64,000 bases of DNA, from contig NZ_CP029462.1 of assembly GCF_003367905.1 (NCBI RefSeq), positions 62,001 to 126,000 on the forward strand, read 5' to 3'. Source of the DNA: Megasphaera stantonii (lineage in GTDB: Bacteria; Bacillota; Negativicutes; Veillonellales; Megasphaeraceae). Below are positions 8,185-16,456 of this stretch, one piece after another. The notes under the pieces were generated by a model. It worked only from the letters and a program-made list of their open reading frames with translations, did no database searches and was not told the DNA's origin. The position numbers and the translations under genes are program-made. Numbering within the stretch: position 1 is the first letter of the stretch; the number at the start of each line of letters is the position of its first letter.

Positions 8185-8859
8185 ATGGCAGAATTAGAAC
8201 TTGTACCGATTAAGACGAGAATCCTTACGGATAAAGATGACATTGTCGATGCCATTGAAGAATATGCAAAGGATATTGTCGGTCCCGACGATATCGTATG
8301 CACGGCCGAAAGCGTCGTAGCGATTACGCAGCGCCGCTATACGCGCCCGGAAGAGCTGACGCCGTCGTGGCAGGCCCGCCTCATGCGCCGCTTCGTTCCC
8401 GGCGAGGGCAGCATGGCCAGCCTCTACGGCATGCAGGCCGCTATGAATCTGGAAGGGGAATGGAAGATGCTCTTCTGCTTCATCATCGGTTTCCTGGCGA
8501 AATTAATCGGTAAAAACGGCGTCTGGTACCAGCTGTGCCGCCAGGCATCCCTGACAGACGACGTCACGGGCACGATGCCGCCCTTTGACAAATGCATCGT
8601 CTACGGACCGGCTGAACCGGATAAGGTAGCGGAAAAGATCAAGCAGCGACTGGGCTGTTACGGCGCCTGCGTCGCCGACGTCAACGATTTGAAGCGCTCT
8701 GCCGTCCTCGGCCATTCAAAAGGCCTCAATCCCAGTGAAATCGCCCGCATTCTCATCGACAATCCCTTCGGCAACGCGTCGCAGAAGACTCCTATCGTCG
8801 TAATCAAGAATTACGCGAAGTTCGTTCATCAAAAGCCCGAAGCTGCGGCTGCAAACTAA
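8185..8859 (+). CDS. CofE-like protein (coenzyme F420-0:L-glutamate ligase family homologue)
   Basis: 224 residues from ATG 8185; AGGAGG at 8170-8175 fits this start better than ATG 8179, which would leave 3 bp. The N-terminus (ELELVPIKTRILTDKDDIVDAIEEYAKDIVGPDDIVCTAESVVAITQ) matches the N-terminal domain of the CofE family, with the Thr/Glu pair (CTAESVVAI) where CofE has SEKxVAI. The mid-region instead holds hydrophobic MLFCFIIGFLAKLIG. CofE adds glutamates to F420, a cofactor not expected in Negativicutes, and no other F420 gene is seen here, so a different amide ligase or a non-enzymatic role is likely. Family membership is fairly sure, function is not. Confidence 0.72.
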   Translation: MAELELVPIKTRILTDKDDIVDAIEEYAKDIVGPDDIVCTAESVVAITQRRYTRPEELTPSWQARLMRRFVPGEGSMASLYGMQAAMNLEGEWKMLFCFIIGFLAKLIGKNGVWYQLCRQASLTDDVTGTMPPFDKCIVYGPAEPDKVAEKIKQRLGCYGACVADVNDLKRSAVLGHSKGLNPSEIARILIDNPFGNASQKTPIVVIKNYAKFVHQKPEAAAAN

Positions 8860-8876
8860 GGAGTGACGACGGAACT

Positions 8877-9467
8877 ATGAAACAGACTATCGTCCTGGCA
8901 ACGCATAACGCCGGAAAAATACGGGAATTCAAAAGCGTATTGGAACCCTTGGGATATACGGCGACAGCCGTCCGCGACTTGTGTCCTCAGCTGCCGGAGC
9001 CGGAAGAAACGGGGACGACCTTTGAAGAAAACGCCCGCCTGAAAGCGGCGTATTATATGAAGGCCACCGGGCTTCCCTGTCTGGCCGATGATTCCGGCAT
9101 CATCGCTGACGCCTTAGGCGGACGCCCCGGCGTCTATTCGGCCCGCTATGCCGGCCCGGAATGTGACGATGAAAAGAACAACCAAAAGCTGATCGACGAA
9201 TTGTCGGCTTTCCCGCCGGAAAAGCGGACGGTTCATTACGCCTGCGTGCTGGCCCTGCTGTTTCCCGACGGACGGGAAATCGTCAGGGAAGGCCGCTGCA
9301 GCGGCGTGCTGCGCGATTTTTATGCTGGTACGAACGGCTTCGGCTACGATCCGTTGTTTTACGTGCCGGAAAAGGGCAAGACCATGGCCGAGATGACGAT
9401 GGAAGAGAAAAATGAAATCAGCCATCGGGGCAAAGCTCTGGAGCTGCTCGTCGAGGCCCTGTCATGA
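8877..9467 (+). CDS. rdgB: XTP/dITP diphosphatase (RdgB/HAM1 family)
   Basis: 196 residues, the standard family length. It hydrolyses ITP, dITP and XTP to the monophosphate plus pyrophosphate, keeping deaminated purines out of nucleic acids. Motifs: LATHNAGKIREFK at the N-terminus (substrate binding), the PEPEETGTTFEENARLKA helix with the metal-binding glutamates, LADDSGIIADALGGRPGVYSARYAG, and the C-terminal FGYDPLFYVPEKGKTMAEM ... ISHRGKAL. Its stop overlaps the ATG of the phosphoesterase gene by 4 bp, indicating translational coupling. Confidence 0.97.
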   Translation: MKQTIVLATHNAGKIREFKSVLEPLGYTATAVRDLCPQLPEPEETGTTFEENARLKAAYYMKATGLPCLADDSGIIADALGGRPGVYSARYAGPECDDEKNNQKLIDELSAFPPEKRTVHYACVLALLFPDGREIVREGRCSGVLRDFYAGTNGFGYDPLFYVPEKGKTMAEMTMEEKNEISHRGKALELLVEALS

Positions 9468-9955
9468 AGCCCGTCCTCATAGGTGTCGTCAGCGACAGCC
9501 ACGGCCGCTTTCGTCCGCTGGAACGCATGGTATCGCAGGCGCCGGACGTAGCGGCGTGGATACACTGCGGCGATTACAGCGACGACGGCGACGATTTAGC
9601 CATATATACAGGCGTGCCCGTATATTCCGTCAGGGGCAACAACGATTTTATGAGCGACGCGCCGGCGTGCCGCAAGGTGACCATCGGCGGCGTGAATATT
9701 ATCGCCGTTCACGGGCACCAGTGGTACGGCGAAGCGCGGCTGGCTAAGCTTCGGCAGCTCGGAAGAGAACACGAGGCCCGGCTCGTCCTGTTTGGACATA
9801 CGCACCGCCGCTTTTGCCAGCGTGACGACGATATGACCATCGTCAATCCCGGCAGCGTTTCCCTGCCCCGCGACGGCAGAGTGGGCACGTATGCCGTGTG
9901 CGCCATAGCCGACGGCGTGCTGACGGATATACAGTTTTATGAACTGACAAAGTAA
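9464..9955 (+). CDS. YfcE/MJ0936-type metallophosphoesterase
   Basis: 163 residues, calcineurin-like fold of the small YfcE/MJ0936 group. Metal-binding motifs are in the expected order: D-x-H in GVVSDSHGR (residues about 8-13), GD in HCGDYSDDG, GNxD in VRGNNDF, H in AVHGHQWYG and GHTH in LFGHTHRRF, with the closing NPGSVSLPR. These proteins are phosphodiesterases on artificial substrates; the cellular substrate is not known. Coupled to rdgB by a 4-bp overlap, a frequent pairing in Firmicutes. Confidence 0.93.
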   Translation: MKPVLIGVVSDSHGRFRPLERMVSQAPDVAAWIHCGDYSDDGDDLAIYTGVPVYSVRGNNDFMSDAPACRKVTIGGVNIIAVHGHQWYGEARLAKLRQLGREHEARLVLFGHTHRRFCQRDDDMTIVNPGSVSLPRDGRVGTYAVCAIADGVLTDIQFYELTK

Positions 9956-9992
9956 CTTTTATTTGGAAATTTTATTGAAAAGGTATGATGAA

Positions 9993-10769
9993 ATGGCAAC
10001 GAAAACGAATAAATTAAAATTGTATGGCTTCAATAATCTGACCAAAACGCTGAGCTTCAACATATACGACATTTGTTATGCCCTCAGCGAAGAGTCGCGC
10101 CGCCAGTATATCGAATATATTGATGAACAATATAACGCAGAACGGCTGACGAATATTTTAAAAAATGTCTCGTCTATTATCGGCGCAAATATTTTGAATA
10201 TTGCCAGCCAGGATTACGATCCCCAGGGGGCCAGCGTGACCATCCTCATTTCGGAAGAGCCTGTCGAACCGGCCGACGCCGACGTAGTTTGTCATCTGGA
10301 TAAGAGCCATCTGACAGTTCATACGTATCCGGAAAGCCATCCCCAGAAGGGGATTATGACCTTCCGCGCCGATATTGACGTATCGACGTGCGGCCGTATT
10401 TCTCCTCTCAACGCGCTGAATTACCTGATTGACAATTTCGACTCCGACATCGTAACCCTCGACTACCATGTCCGCGGCTTTACCCGCGACGTGAGCGGCA
10501 AGAAGCTGTTCATCGATCACCGCATTAATTCCATCCAAAACTACATTTCCCAAAGTACGCGCAGCCGTTATAATATGATAGACGTCAACGTATATCAGGA
10601 AAATATCTTCCATACGAAAATGATGCTGAAGGATTTTGATTTGAACAACTATCTGTTCAACATGACTGCCGATCAGCTGACGGAACGGCAGCGCAATCAA
10701 ATCCGCAAGCTCGTATATCAGGAAATGCTGGAAATATTCAACGGCCACAACATGCCGACGATGCGTTAA
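9993..10769 (+). CDS. speD: S-adenosylmethionine decarboxylase proenzyme, E. coli type
   Basis: I place the start at ATG 9993 (258 residues; [15 protein letters not shown]), which aligns with E. coli SpeD; the TTG at 9963 lies upstream without a good ribosome site. It decarboxylates S-adenosylmethionine (SAM) to the aminopropyl donor for spermidine. The proenzyme self-cleaves at the Lys-Ser bond in [16 protein letters not shown], giving pyruvoyl Ser105. Other hallmarks are [64 protein letters not shown] and [13 protein letters not shown]. No spermidine synthase is adjacent. The E. coli-like class rather than the short Bacillus class is notable in a Firmicute. Confidence 0.97.
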   Translation: MATKTNKLKLYGFNNLTKTLSFNIYDICYALSEESRRQYIEYIDEQYNAERLTNILKNVSSIIGANILNIASQDYDPQGASVTILISEEPVEPADADVVCHLDKSHLTVHTYPESHPQKGIMTFRADIDVSTCGRISPLNALNYLIDNFDSDIVTLDYHVRGFTRDVSGKKLFIDHRINSIQNYISQSTRSRYNMIDVNVYQENIFHTKMMLKDFDLNNYLFNMTADQLTERQRNQIRKLVYQEMLEIFNGHNMPTMR

Positions 10770-10787
10770 TTTTTTATCTCTATGAAC

Positions 10788-10830
10788 AAAACTGCCTGTT
10801 GTCTTAAATTAAGACGGCAGGCAGTTTTTC
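10788..10830 (+). terminator. Rho-independent terminator after speD
   Basis: AAAACTGCCTG and CGGCAGGCAGTTTT flank an inner GTCTTAA/TTAAGAC stem and are followed by TTTTTCTTTTAT. Confidence 0.9.
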
Positions 10831-10850
10831 TTTTATAATCTTGATACTCG

Positions 10851-10859
10851 TGGTATAAT
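10851..10859 (+). promoter_or_regulatory. Extended -10 promoter of the DUF4153 gene
   Basis: TGGTATAAT (TGn plus consensus TATAAT) lies 40 bp before the start codon. The -35 region is poor, as often with extended -10 promoters. Confidence 0.6.
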
Positions 10860-10898
10860 ACCTGTAACATCATGTAAACAGAAAGGAGCTGGCTTCCT

Positions 10899-12503
10899 GT
10901 GAATATAGTACTGCAACTCCGCCGGCGAAGCGTCGACAGTATCCGCCGCTTTACGGTGCCGTTCCTCATTTCCATCTTATTGTTTGCCGATTTGGCCTAT
11001 CTGACTTGCTGGCCGTCGGACGAGAAATGGCCTGTCTATGGAGCCATATCTTTGTGTATTGCTGCTATGTTCTCTGTCTGGTGGCAGCTGGTATTGGAAG
11101 CGCGCCGGATCACAGGGACGAAGGCCTGGCTGTGGCAAGGCGCGTCCCTTGTCGTATGGGCTGGCTCGTACGGTACGTGGATGGCCGTACAGGACATGAC
11201 CTATATCATCTTATATGGCTCCGGTATATTTCTGGCCTTGACAGCCAGTATTCTGGCCTGGCTGACGTATTATGCCGGTGAAAGCGCCTTCAACCGCGTA
11301 TTCTGCGGCGCCCTGCAGGCCGTCGGTGTCGCCGTCGTCGCTGACATATCCCTGTCTATTTGCGCCATGGCTCTGCAGACGCTGCTTCAGCTGTCCTTAT
11401 CTTTTTCCAACTTGTACGCATTGATTTTCTATGCGTCGTTTTTGGTCGTCGGGTGGAACGTATTCTTGTCGTCTGTTCCCAAAGTGGGATGTCCGGCATT
11501 GCCGTCCAAGCCCTTCGGAAATGTCATGGCCTACGTCGTCGTGCCGGTCTACGGCGTATTACTGGCGATTCTGTACATATACATCGCCATGATTTTCTTT
11601 AAGGGAGAAATGCCTGTAGGGAAAATGAACTGGTTTGCTTCCATTGCGCTGCTGGTATACGCCTTTTGTTATTTGACCTGCAGCGGTTATGACAAGCATG
11701 CCTGGCTGCTGCGTTACCGCCGATGGGGCGGTTTGCTTCTCCTTCCTGTCGTAGCCGTACAGCTTTGGGGCGTGTATATTCGTCATGAAGCCTATGGATT
11801 GACAGAGCTGCGCTATTTGTCCATGGCCTGCACAGCCTTTGGTATTGCCGTGATTCCGGCGGCCCTGCGCCGTCTGTCCGGAACCTGGTTGTTTCTGTTG
11901 GCCGCGGGTATGACGCTCATCATTTCCGTAACGCCCCTAAATGTGCTGGACACGCCGTACCGCAGTCAGGAAAAGCGGCTATTGGCGATGATGGAAGAAA
12001 AGGGAATGCTTCAAAACGGCGTGGTCTCAGATGCCGCGGATTTATCTCACGAAGACAAAGAAGAACTATACAGCACGTACCGCTACGTGAAGAGCTATAC
12101 GGGCCAGAGGGACCCAGCTGTCGAAGCCGTTCTGCAGTCTCCAGTCATGGAGTCTCTCCGCTATGCCGGCCCCCATTACCGGTCGCGGTATTTCATCAAT
12201 GACAGTACAGCCGCGCCGGTATCCGGATACGCGACGATGTACGTCGTGGAAAGGACGGCCGGTAAAGACGGCATGATCACGGTTCAAACGCAGAGGGGAG
12301 ACGTAGCGATTTCCCTGCTGTCCTATGCCGAACAGCTGTGCCGGCAGTACGAAGGCGCCGGTCAGATGGCCAACCGAAATGTGGCGAATTTGTATCTCCT
12401 TCCCGACGATGGCCATTATCTCTTTATACGCACGATGAATGTCGATTTGGCCGACGATGTCGTTCAGAGCATTTCCATATCGGCTATCTTGTTGGAAAAA
12501 TAA
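10899..12503 (+). CDS. DUF4153 family multi-pass membrane protein
   Basis: 534 residues from GTG 10899 (AGAAAGGAG upstream). About eleven hydrophobic segments fill the first 350 residues (for example FLISILLFADLAYLTC, IAAMFSVWWQLVL, YIILYGSGIFLALTASILAWLTYY), and the remaining C-terminal domain (about residues 365-534) is soluble with short repeats of charged residues. Layout and length fit the DUF4153 family, whose function is unknown. It stands alone between a terminator and the aldolase gene. Confidence 0.75.
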   Translation: MNIVLQLRRRSVDSIRRFTVPFLISILLFADLAYLTCWPSDEKWPVYGAISLCIAAMFSVWWQLVLEARRITGTKAWLWQGASLVVWAGSYGTWMAVQDMTYIILYGSGIFLALTASILAWLTYYAGESAFNRVFCGALQAVGVAVVADISLSICAMALQTLLQLSLSFSNLYALIFYASFLVVGWNVFLSSVPKVGCPALPSKPFGNVMAYVVVPVYGVLLAILYIYIAMIFFKGEMPVGKMNWFASIALLVYAFCYLTCSGYDKHAWLLRYRRWGGLLLLPVVAVQLWGVYIRHEAYGLTELRYLSMACTAFGIAVIPAALRRLSGTWLFLLAAGMTLIISVTPLNVLDTPYRSQEKRLLAMMEEKGMLQNGVVSDAADLSHEDKEELYSTYRYVKSYTGQRDPAVEAVLQSPVMESLRYAGPHYRSRYFINDSTAAPVSGYATMYVVERTAGKDGMITVQTQRGDVAISLLSYAEQLCRQYEGAGQMANRNVANLYLLPDDGHYLFIRTMNVDLADDVVQSISISAILLEK

Positions 12504-12564
12504 AGTTGCCTCAGGCCGTAGTCATGGTATAGTATACATAGATGGACATGAAGGAGTGTTATAT

Positions 12565-13194
12565 ATGGATACGAAGAAAAAATTGTGTAAAATCGGTGAA
12601 AAAATGAAGGAAGCCGGCCTCGTCGCCGCCTGCGACGGCAATATCAGCTTCCGCAATCCCAATGGAACAATCGTCATCACGCCGTCGGGCCTTCCGAAGG
12701 GCGAATTGAAGCCGTCTCAGCTTCTGGTCATGGATATAAACGGCAAGGTGATAAAAGGAGAAGGCAAGCCGTCGTCGGAAACGCCTCTTCATTTAGAAAT
12801 CTATAAGGCTCGTCCCGATGTCAACGCCATTATCCATGCTCATCCCATCGTCGCTACCGCCGTAACCGTCGCCGGGCTGGCCTTTCCCAGCACCATTGTA
12901 ACCGAAGGCGCTATCGTCTTGGGGAAATCCGTGCCGACCGTGCCGTACGCTGCGCCGGGCAGCGCCGAATTGGCCACGGCCTGCGCCGAATACGCCAAGA
13001 AGGTCAACGTATTTCTCATGGAACGCCACGGCGCGACAGCTCTGGGTAAAGACCTGAAGGAAGCCCTGTACCGCATGGAAACGCTGGAGGCCGTTGCCAA
13101 AGTCTACCGGGCGTCGCTGGCCTTCGCCGTCAATTCCCGGGCTTTGCAGGATATCAGCCGTAGCCAGGAGCTGGCATCGTTTTTCCTGCGCTAG
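12565..13194 (+). CDS. Class II aldolase/adducin family protein (L-fuculose-phosphate aldolase-like)
   Basis: ATG 12565 is supported by AAGGAG at 12551-12556; the open frame extends 126 bp further up into the DUF4153 gene. 209 residues, normal for the family. Motifs: CDGNISFRN and ITPSGLPKG (phosphate binding), SSETPLHLEIY, IIHAHPIVATA with the two zinc-ligand histidines, and the third in MERHGATALG. Family members cleave ketose 1-phosphates (fuculose-1-P, rhamnulose-1-P, 5-methylthioribulose-1-P). No sugar operon is nearby, whereas mtnP-mtnA and speD lie in the same window, so methylthioribulose-1-phosphate aldolase (Ald2-like) is an attractive but unproven assignment. Confidence 0.85.
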   Translation: MDTKKKLCKIGEKMKEAGLVAACDGNISFRNPNGTIVITPSGLPKGELKPSQLLVMDINGKVIKGEGKPSSETPLHLEIYKARPDVNAIIHAHPIVATAVTVAGLAFPSTIVTEGAIVLGKSVPTVPYAAPGSAELATACAEYAKKVNVFLMERHGATALGKDLKEALYRMETLEAVAKVYRASLAFAVNSRALQDISRSQELASFFLR

Positions 13195-13220
13195 TCAGTT
13201 CAGATTAACTTATACAATAC

Positions 13221-13259
13221 AAAAAGCTGTTCAACCTATCATCGGCTGAACAGCTTTTT
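13221..13259. terminator. Bidirectional terminator between the aldolase gene and rqcH
   Basis: AAAAAGCTGTTCA at 13221-13233 pairs perfectly with TGAACAGCTTTTT at 13247-13259. A and T runs on both sides allow termination of both converging genes. Confidence 0.88.
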
Positions 13260-13346
13260 GCTGTTTTTATGTGCCCAGTTATTTTTTAGATTTTTTAATA
13301 AAATGCCTCTTTCATCAGCGGATTCACAGCAGGGGAGGTGTTTCAG

Positions 13347-15062
13347 TTACTTGCTCCAATCCTTCGGCTCTACGACGTAGGTCGTCTGGTTTTCAAATAC
13401 GACGAAGCCCGGTGCGGCGTGGGCCGGCTTCTTGACGTTGCGCACGAGGGCGCAGTCTACTTCGGCCTTCGACGTGCCGCGGGCCTTGCTGTAATAGGCG
13501 GCCATCTGGGCGGCCATTTCGATTTGCTCATCTGTCGGCGTCACGTTGTGGCAGGCTAATATGACGTGGGACCCGGGCTGATTTTTGATGTGGAACCACA
13601 GGTCGTAGGGATGGGCTTTCTTCTGGGTCAGGAAATCGTTCTGCCTGTTGTTGCGGCCTACCCAGATGGGGATGCCGCCGGCGTCGGCCGTCAGGATTTG
13701 CTGGGAAAATTCCCGCTTCATCTTATCTTTGGATGTAGAGGAAATAAGCCCCATTTGCCGCATTTCAGCCTTGATATCGACAATTTCCGCCTTGCTGCCG
13801 ATGTTGTCCAGGGCGTATTCCAGCGAGTAGAGGTACTGGAGATGCTGCTCGTTTTCTGCGATGAGCTCGGCCGATTTCTGCTTGCGGTTGCGCATCTTCG
13901 TGTAACGCTTGTAATAGCGGTTGGCGTTGTCCGTCATGGAGTAGGCCGGTTCGAGGGGAATGGTAATCGGTTCCTGCTGCTCCGATAGGAGATTGGCGAC
14001 GGTGACGCTCTTTTCGTGGTCGTGCTTTTCGTAGGCGTAGATCATGAGCAAGTCGCCGTAAAGCTTATAGGTATCCATCTTATCCGTCTCTTTCAATTCG
14101 GACGAAATGCGCTTGATCTTTTTCTTTTGCTTTTCAATGAGCTTGGCGACGCGCTTCTGCATGTCTTCCTGCTCGCCGTTGAGGCTGCCCTTGCTGGCGG
14201 CCTGATAGTCGTCGAGGTATTCTTCGATGGACGAGAAGCGGCGGCGCGGATAGGCGGACAGGCTTTGCAGCTCCAGAGGGAAGATGATTTCCTTTCCCTT
14301 GACCGTATAGACGAAGGCTCCCGATACGCCGTCAAGCTCTTGGCCTAGGCGTTCGATACAGCGGCACCAGGAGAATTTGTCGGCCGGCGACAGGTCCTGG
14401 ACGAGGGCGTTTTTATCGAGGCCGCTTCGGACGGCCAACTCGTCGAGGACGACGGTGCTCATGCCATTGAACCGCTTGAGCATCCATTTTCCCAGTGGTT
14501 CGTCCGTACCCGTTTCCATCATGGCGGCTAATTCTTCAGCGGAAAAGTCGAAGGGGTTCATGCGCATGAAGTTTGGCGGGAAATCATAGGGCTCTTTTGG
14601 GAAAATAGTACGCAGGGCCTGCTTGTCCTTGCGGGTCTTGATGAGGGCTTCGATGATGACGCCGTCTTCGGTGAAGATGACGTTGCTGTATTTGCCCATG
14701 AGCTCGACGTGGATCTTCCGCGTCGCCAGCTGGCCCGACGTATCGAGGACGTCGACGGCAATTTCAATGAGCCGGTCCATGTGGAGCTGGCTGATCGAGG
14801 CGATGCGGCCGTTTTCATAGTATTTGCGCAGAAACATGCACAAGCCCGTCGGCACGTCCGGCGTCGGCGGCATCTGCCGCGCGACGTACAGCCGCGGCGA
14901 ATCGTCCAAGGTCATGATAAGGTGGTGGACGCCCGTGTCGTTGAACACGCGGAAGTAAAGAGAGCGGTTGTCCAGCTGGTATATTTTGGAAATCTGACCG
15001 CCTTTTAATATATCTTTTAATTCATTGGTAATGCAATGAAGCGTAATGCCATCGAGATTCAT
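13347..15062 (-). CDS. rqcH: Rqc2/RqcH homologue, NFACT family (fibronectin-binding protein A-like)
   Basis: 571 residues. An NFACT-N domain starts MNLDGITLHCITNELKDIL and includes the long nucleotide-like ALIKTRKDKQALRTIFPKEPYDFPP stretch. A coiled-coil region follows (about residues 285-420, EDMQKRVAKLIEKQKKKIKRISSELKETDKM). The C-terminal NFACT-R domain contains DLWFHIKNQPGSHVIL. In Bacillus, RqcH binds stalled 50S-peptidyl-tRNA complexes and directs C-terminal alanine tailing of the nascent chain; older annotations call it fibronectin-binding protein. It is transcribed divergently from yicC, with its own extended -10 promoter near 15104-15109. Confidence 0.93.
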   Translation of the reverse strand: MNLDGITLHCITNELKDILKGGQISKIYQLDNRSLYFRVFNDTGVHHLIMTLDDSPRLYVARQMPPTPDVPTGLCMFLRKYYENGRIASISQLHMDRLIEIAVDVLDTSGQLATRKIHVELMGKYSNVIFTEDGVIIEALIKTRKDKQALRTIFPKEPYDFPPNFMRMNPFDFSAEELAAMMETGTDEPLGKWMLKRFNGMSTVVLDELAVRSGLDKNALVQDLSPADKFSWCRCIERLGQELDGVSGAFVYTVKGKEIIFPLELQSLSAYPRRRFSSIEEYLDDYQAASKGSLNGEQEDMQKRVAKLIEKQKKKIKRISSELKETDKMDTYKLYGDLLMIYAYEKHDHEKSVTVANLLSEQQEPITIPLEPAYSMTDNANRYYKRYTKMRNRKQKSAELIAENEQHLQYLYSLEYALDNIGSKAEIVDIKAEMRQMGLISSTSKDKMKREFSQQILTADAGGIPIWVGRNNRQNDFLTQKKAHPYDLWFHIKNQPGSHVILACHNVTPTDEQIEMAAQMAAYYSKARGTSKAEVDCALVRNVKKPAHAAPGFVVFENQTTYVVEPKDWSK

Positions 15063-15130
15063 AATGACAACTCCTATTCTTTCACAAAATTACTCTATTC
15101 TGACATCATACCATAAATACGGGGCCGTGA

Positions 15131-15211
15131 GTAGATAGGCCTGCGGCCGGACGCGGATTTTGAGGGGAAAAGTCGGCCTTTTGCGCAAAAGTATATAGAC
15201 CTGCGGCCGGA
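15131..15211. repeat. Pair of 21-bp direct repeats in the rqcH-yicC promoter region
   Basis: Positions 15131-15151 and 15191-15211 agree at 19 of 21 bases (GTAkATAGrCCTGCGGCCGGA) with start points exactly 60 bp apart. A perfect 14-bp palindrome CTTTTGCGCAAAAG at 15178-15191 abuts the second copy. The second copy overlaps the -35 region of the yicC promoter, so the repeats may be regulator sites. Confidence 0.6.
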
Positions 15212-15224
15212 TTTACGTTATACT
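15196..15224 (+). promoter_or_regulatory. Putative promoter of the yicC-remA-gmk-rpoZ operon
   Basis: TATACT at 15219-15224 with a poor -35 (TAGACC at 15196-15201, 17-bp spacing) inside the second direct repeat. The yicC GTG follows at 15266. Confidence 0.5.
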
Positions 15225-15265
15225 AATACATTAGATAGAACGATGCTGTAGAGGAGGTCATCATA

Positions 15266-16150
15266 GTGCGCAGCATGACCGGCTTCGGCCGAGGCACGTA
15301 CAGCGATGAGCACGTCAGCGTGACCATTGAAATGCGTGCCGTCAACCAACGATTTTTAGAGTTAAACATCCGCATGCCCCACGCTTATCTGGCGCTGGAA
15401 GATAAATTGCGGAAGGGCATAAAGGAGACGCTGCACCGCGGCAAGGTCGACGTATACGTCACTGTCGGCGAACTGACGCCGGCGGCGCCGCAGATCCGCA
15501 TCGACTACGCGGCCCTGTCAGCCTGCAAGGCGGCGCTGGACGACGTAAACCAGTCGCTGTTCGGCGGAGAAAAGACGACGCTGCCGCTGATCATGGGCTT
15601 GACGAAGGACTGGTTCGTCCAGGAACCGCCGGCAGTCGACGCCGAAGAGGTATGGCCCGTTTTCGCCCAGGCTCTGCAGGGCGCCTTGGACGGCATGGTG
15701 GCCATGCGGGATAAGGAAGGTGCTAATATCCGCCGCGACTTGCTGGCGCGGACCGACAGGATGGCGGCTATGATCGACGCCATTGAAGCGAAGAAAGAAG
15801 ACGTCGTCGCCCGCTATAAGGAACGGCTGGAGAAAAAAATACTGGCCCTGTTCGACGCGGCCCGTCAGGTCCCCGACCAGGACCGGCTTCTGCAGGAAGT
15901 AGCCACATACGCCGACAAGGTGGATTTTACGGAAGAAGTTGTACGCTTCCGTAGCCATGTGGTACAATTAAAGGGCTTTCTGGAGCAGGACGGCGACGTA
16001 GGCCGCAAGCTCGATTTCCTCATTCAGGAAATGAACAGGGAAGTCAATACGATTGGCTCGAAGGCCAACGACACCGACGTGACGGAATATGTCCTGCAGT
16101 TGAAAAACGAAATTGAAAAAATTCGCGAACAGGTGCAGAATATCGAATGA
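15266..16150 (+). CDS. yicC: YicC family endoribonuclease-like protein
   Basis: 294 residues from GTG 15266 with GAGGAGG upstream. The N-terminus [38 protein letters not shown] and the C-terminus [21 protein letters not shown] ... [26 protein letters not shown] are the two YicC signature blocks, separated by an alpha-helical middle. E. coli YicC is an RNase that acts on small RNAs; the Firmicutes homologues are less studied. It leads a conserved cluster with remA, gmk and rpoZ, with 10-35 bp gaps, so these are co-expressed. Confidence 0.95.
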   Translation: MRSMTGFGRGTYSDEHVSVTIEMRAVNQRFLELNIRMPHAYLALEDKLRKGIKETLHRGKVDVYVTVGELTPAAPQIRIDYAALSACKAALDDVNQSLFGGEKTTLPLIMGLTKDWFVQEPPAVDAEEVWPVFAQALQGALDGMVAMRDKEGANIRRDLLARTDRMAAMIDAIEAKKEDVVARYKERLEKKILALFDAARQVPDQDRLLQEVATYADKVDFTEEVVRFRSHVVQLKGFLEQDGDVGRKLDFLIQEMNREVNTIGSKANDTDVTEYVLQLKNEIEKIREQVQNIE

Positions 16151-16160
16151 TGGTGAGGCT

Positions 16161-16439
16161 ATGAATTTCAACTTATTGAATATAGGGTTCGGCAACATGG
16201 TAATGGGCTGTAAAGTCGTGGCCATTATCAGCCCCGAATCGGCGCCGATCAAGCGCATGGTGCAGGAAGCGCGGGAGCGCAATACGCTCATCGACGCGAC
16301 CTTCGGCCGCAAGACCCGCTCAGTCCTCATCATGGACAACGGGCAGATCATCTTATCGGCCCTGCAGGCGGAAACTATTTCCCACCGTATTTTGCAGGTC
16401 GACGGGGAAGATAAGGAAGAACCAGAAGAAGAGTTATAA
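16161..16439 (+). CDS. remA: RemA/DUF370 family DNA-binding regulator
   Basis: 92 residues from ATG 16161, 10 bp after the yicC stop; the open frame continues upstream inside yicC without a ribosome site. The sequence [68 protein letters not shown] covers the whole DUF370 domain. Bacillus RemA is a ring-forming DNA-binding protein that activates matrix and osmolyte genes; in the yicC-gmk context its role in this lineage is unknown. The conserved RKTRS basic patch is present. Confidence 0.93.
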   Translation: MNFNLLNIGFGNMVMGCKVVAIISPESAPIKRMVQEARERNTLIDATFGRKTRSVLIMDNGQIILSALQAETISHRILQVDGEDKEEPEEEL

Positions 16440-16456
16440 GAGAGGATGGAGCGACC

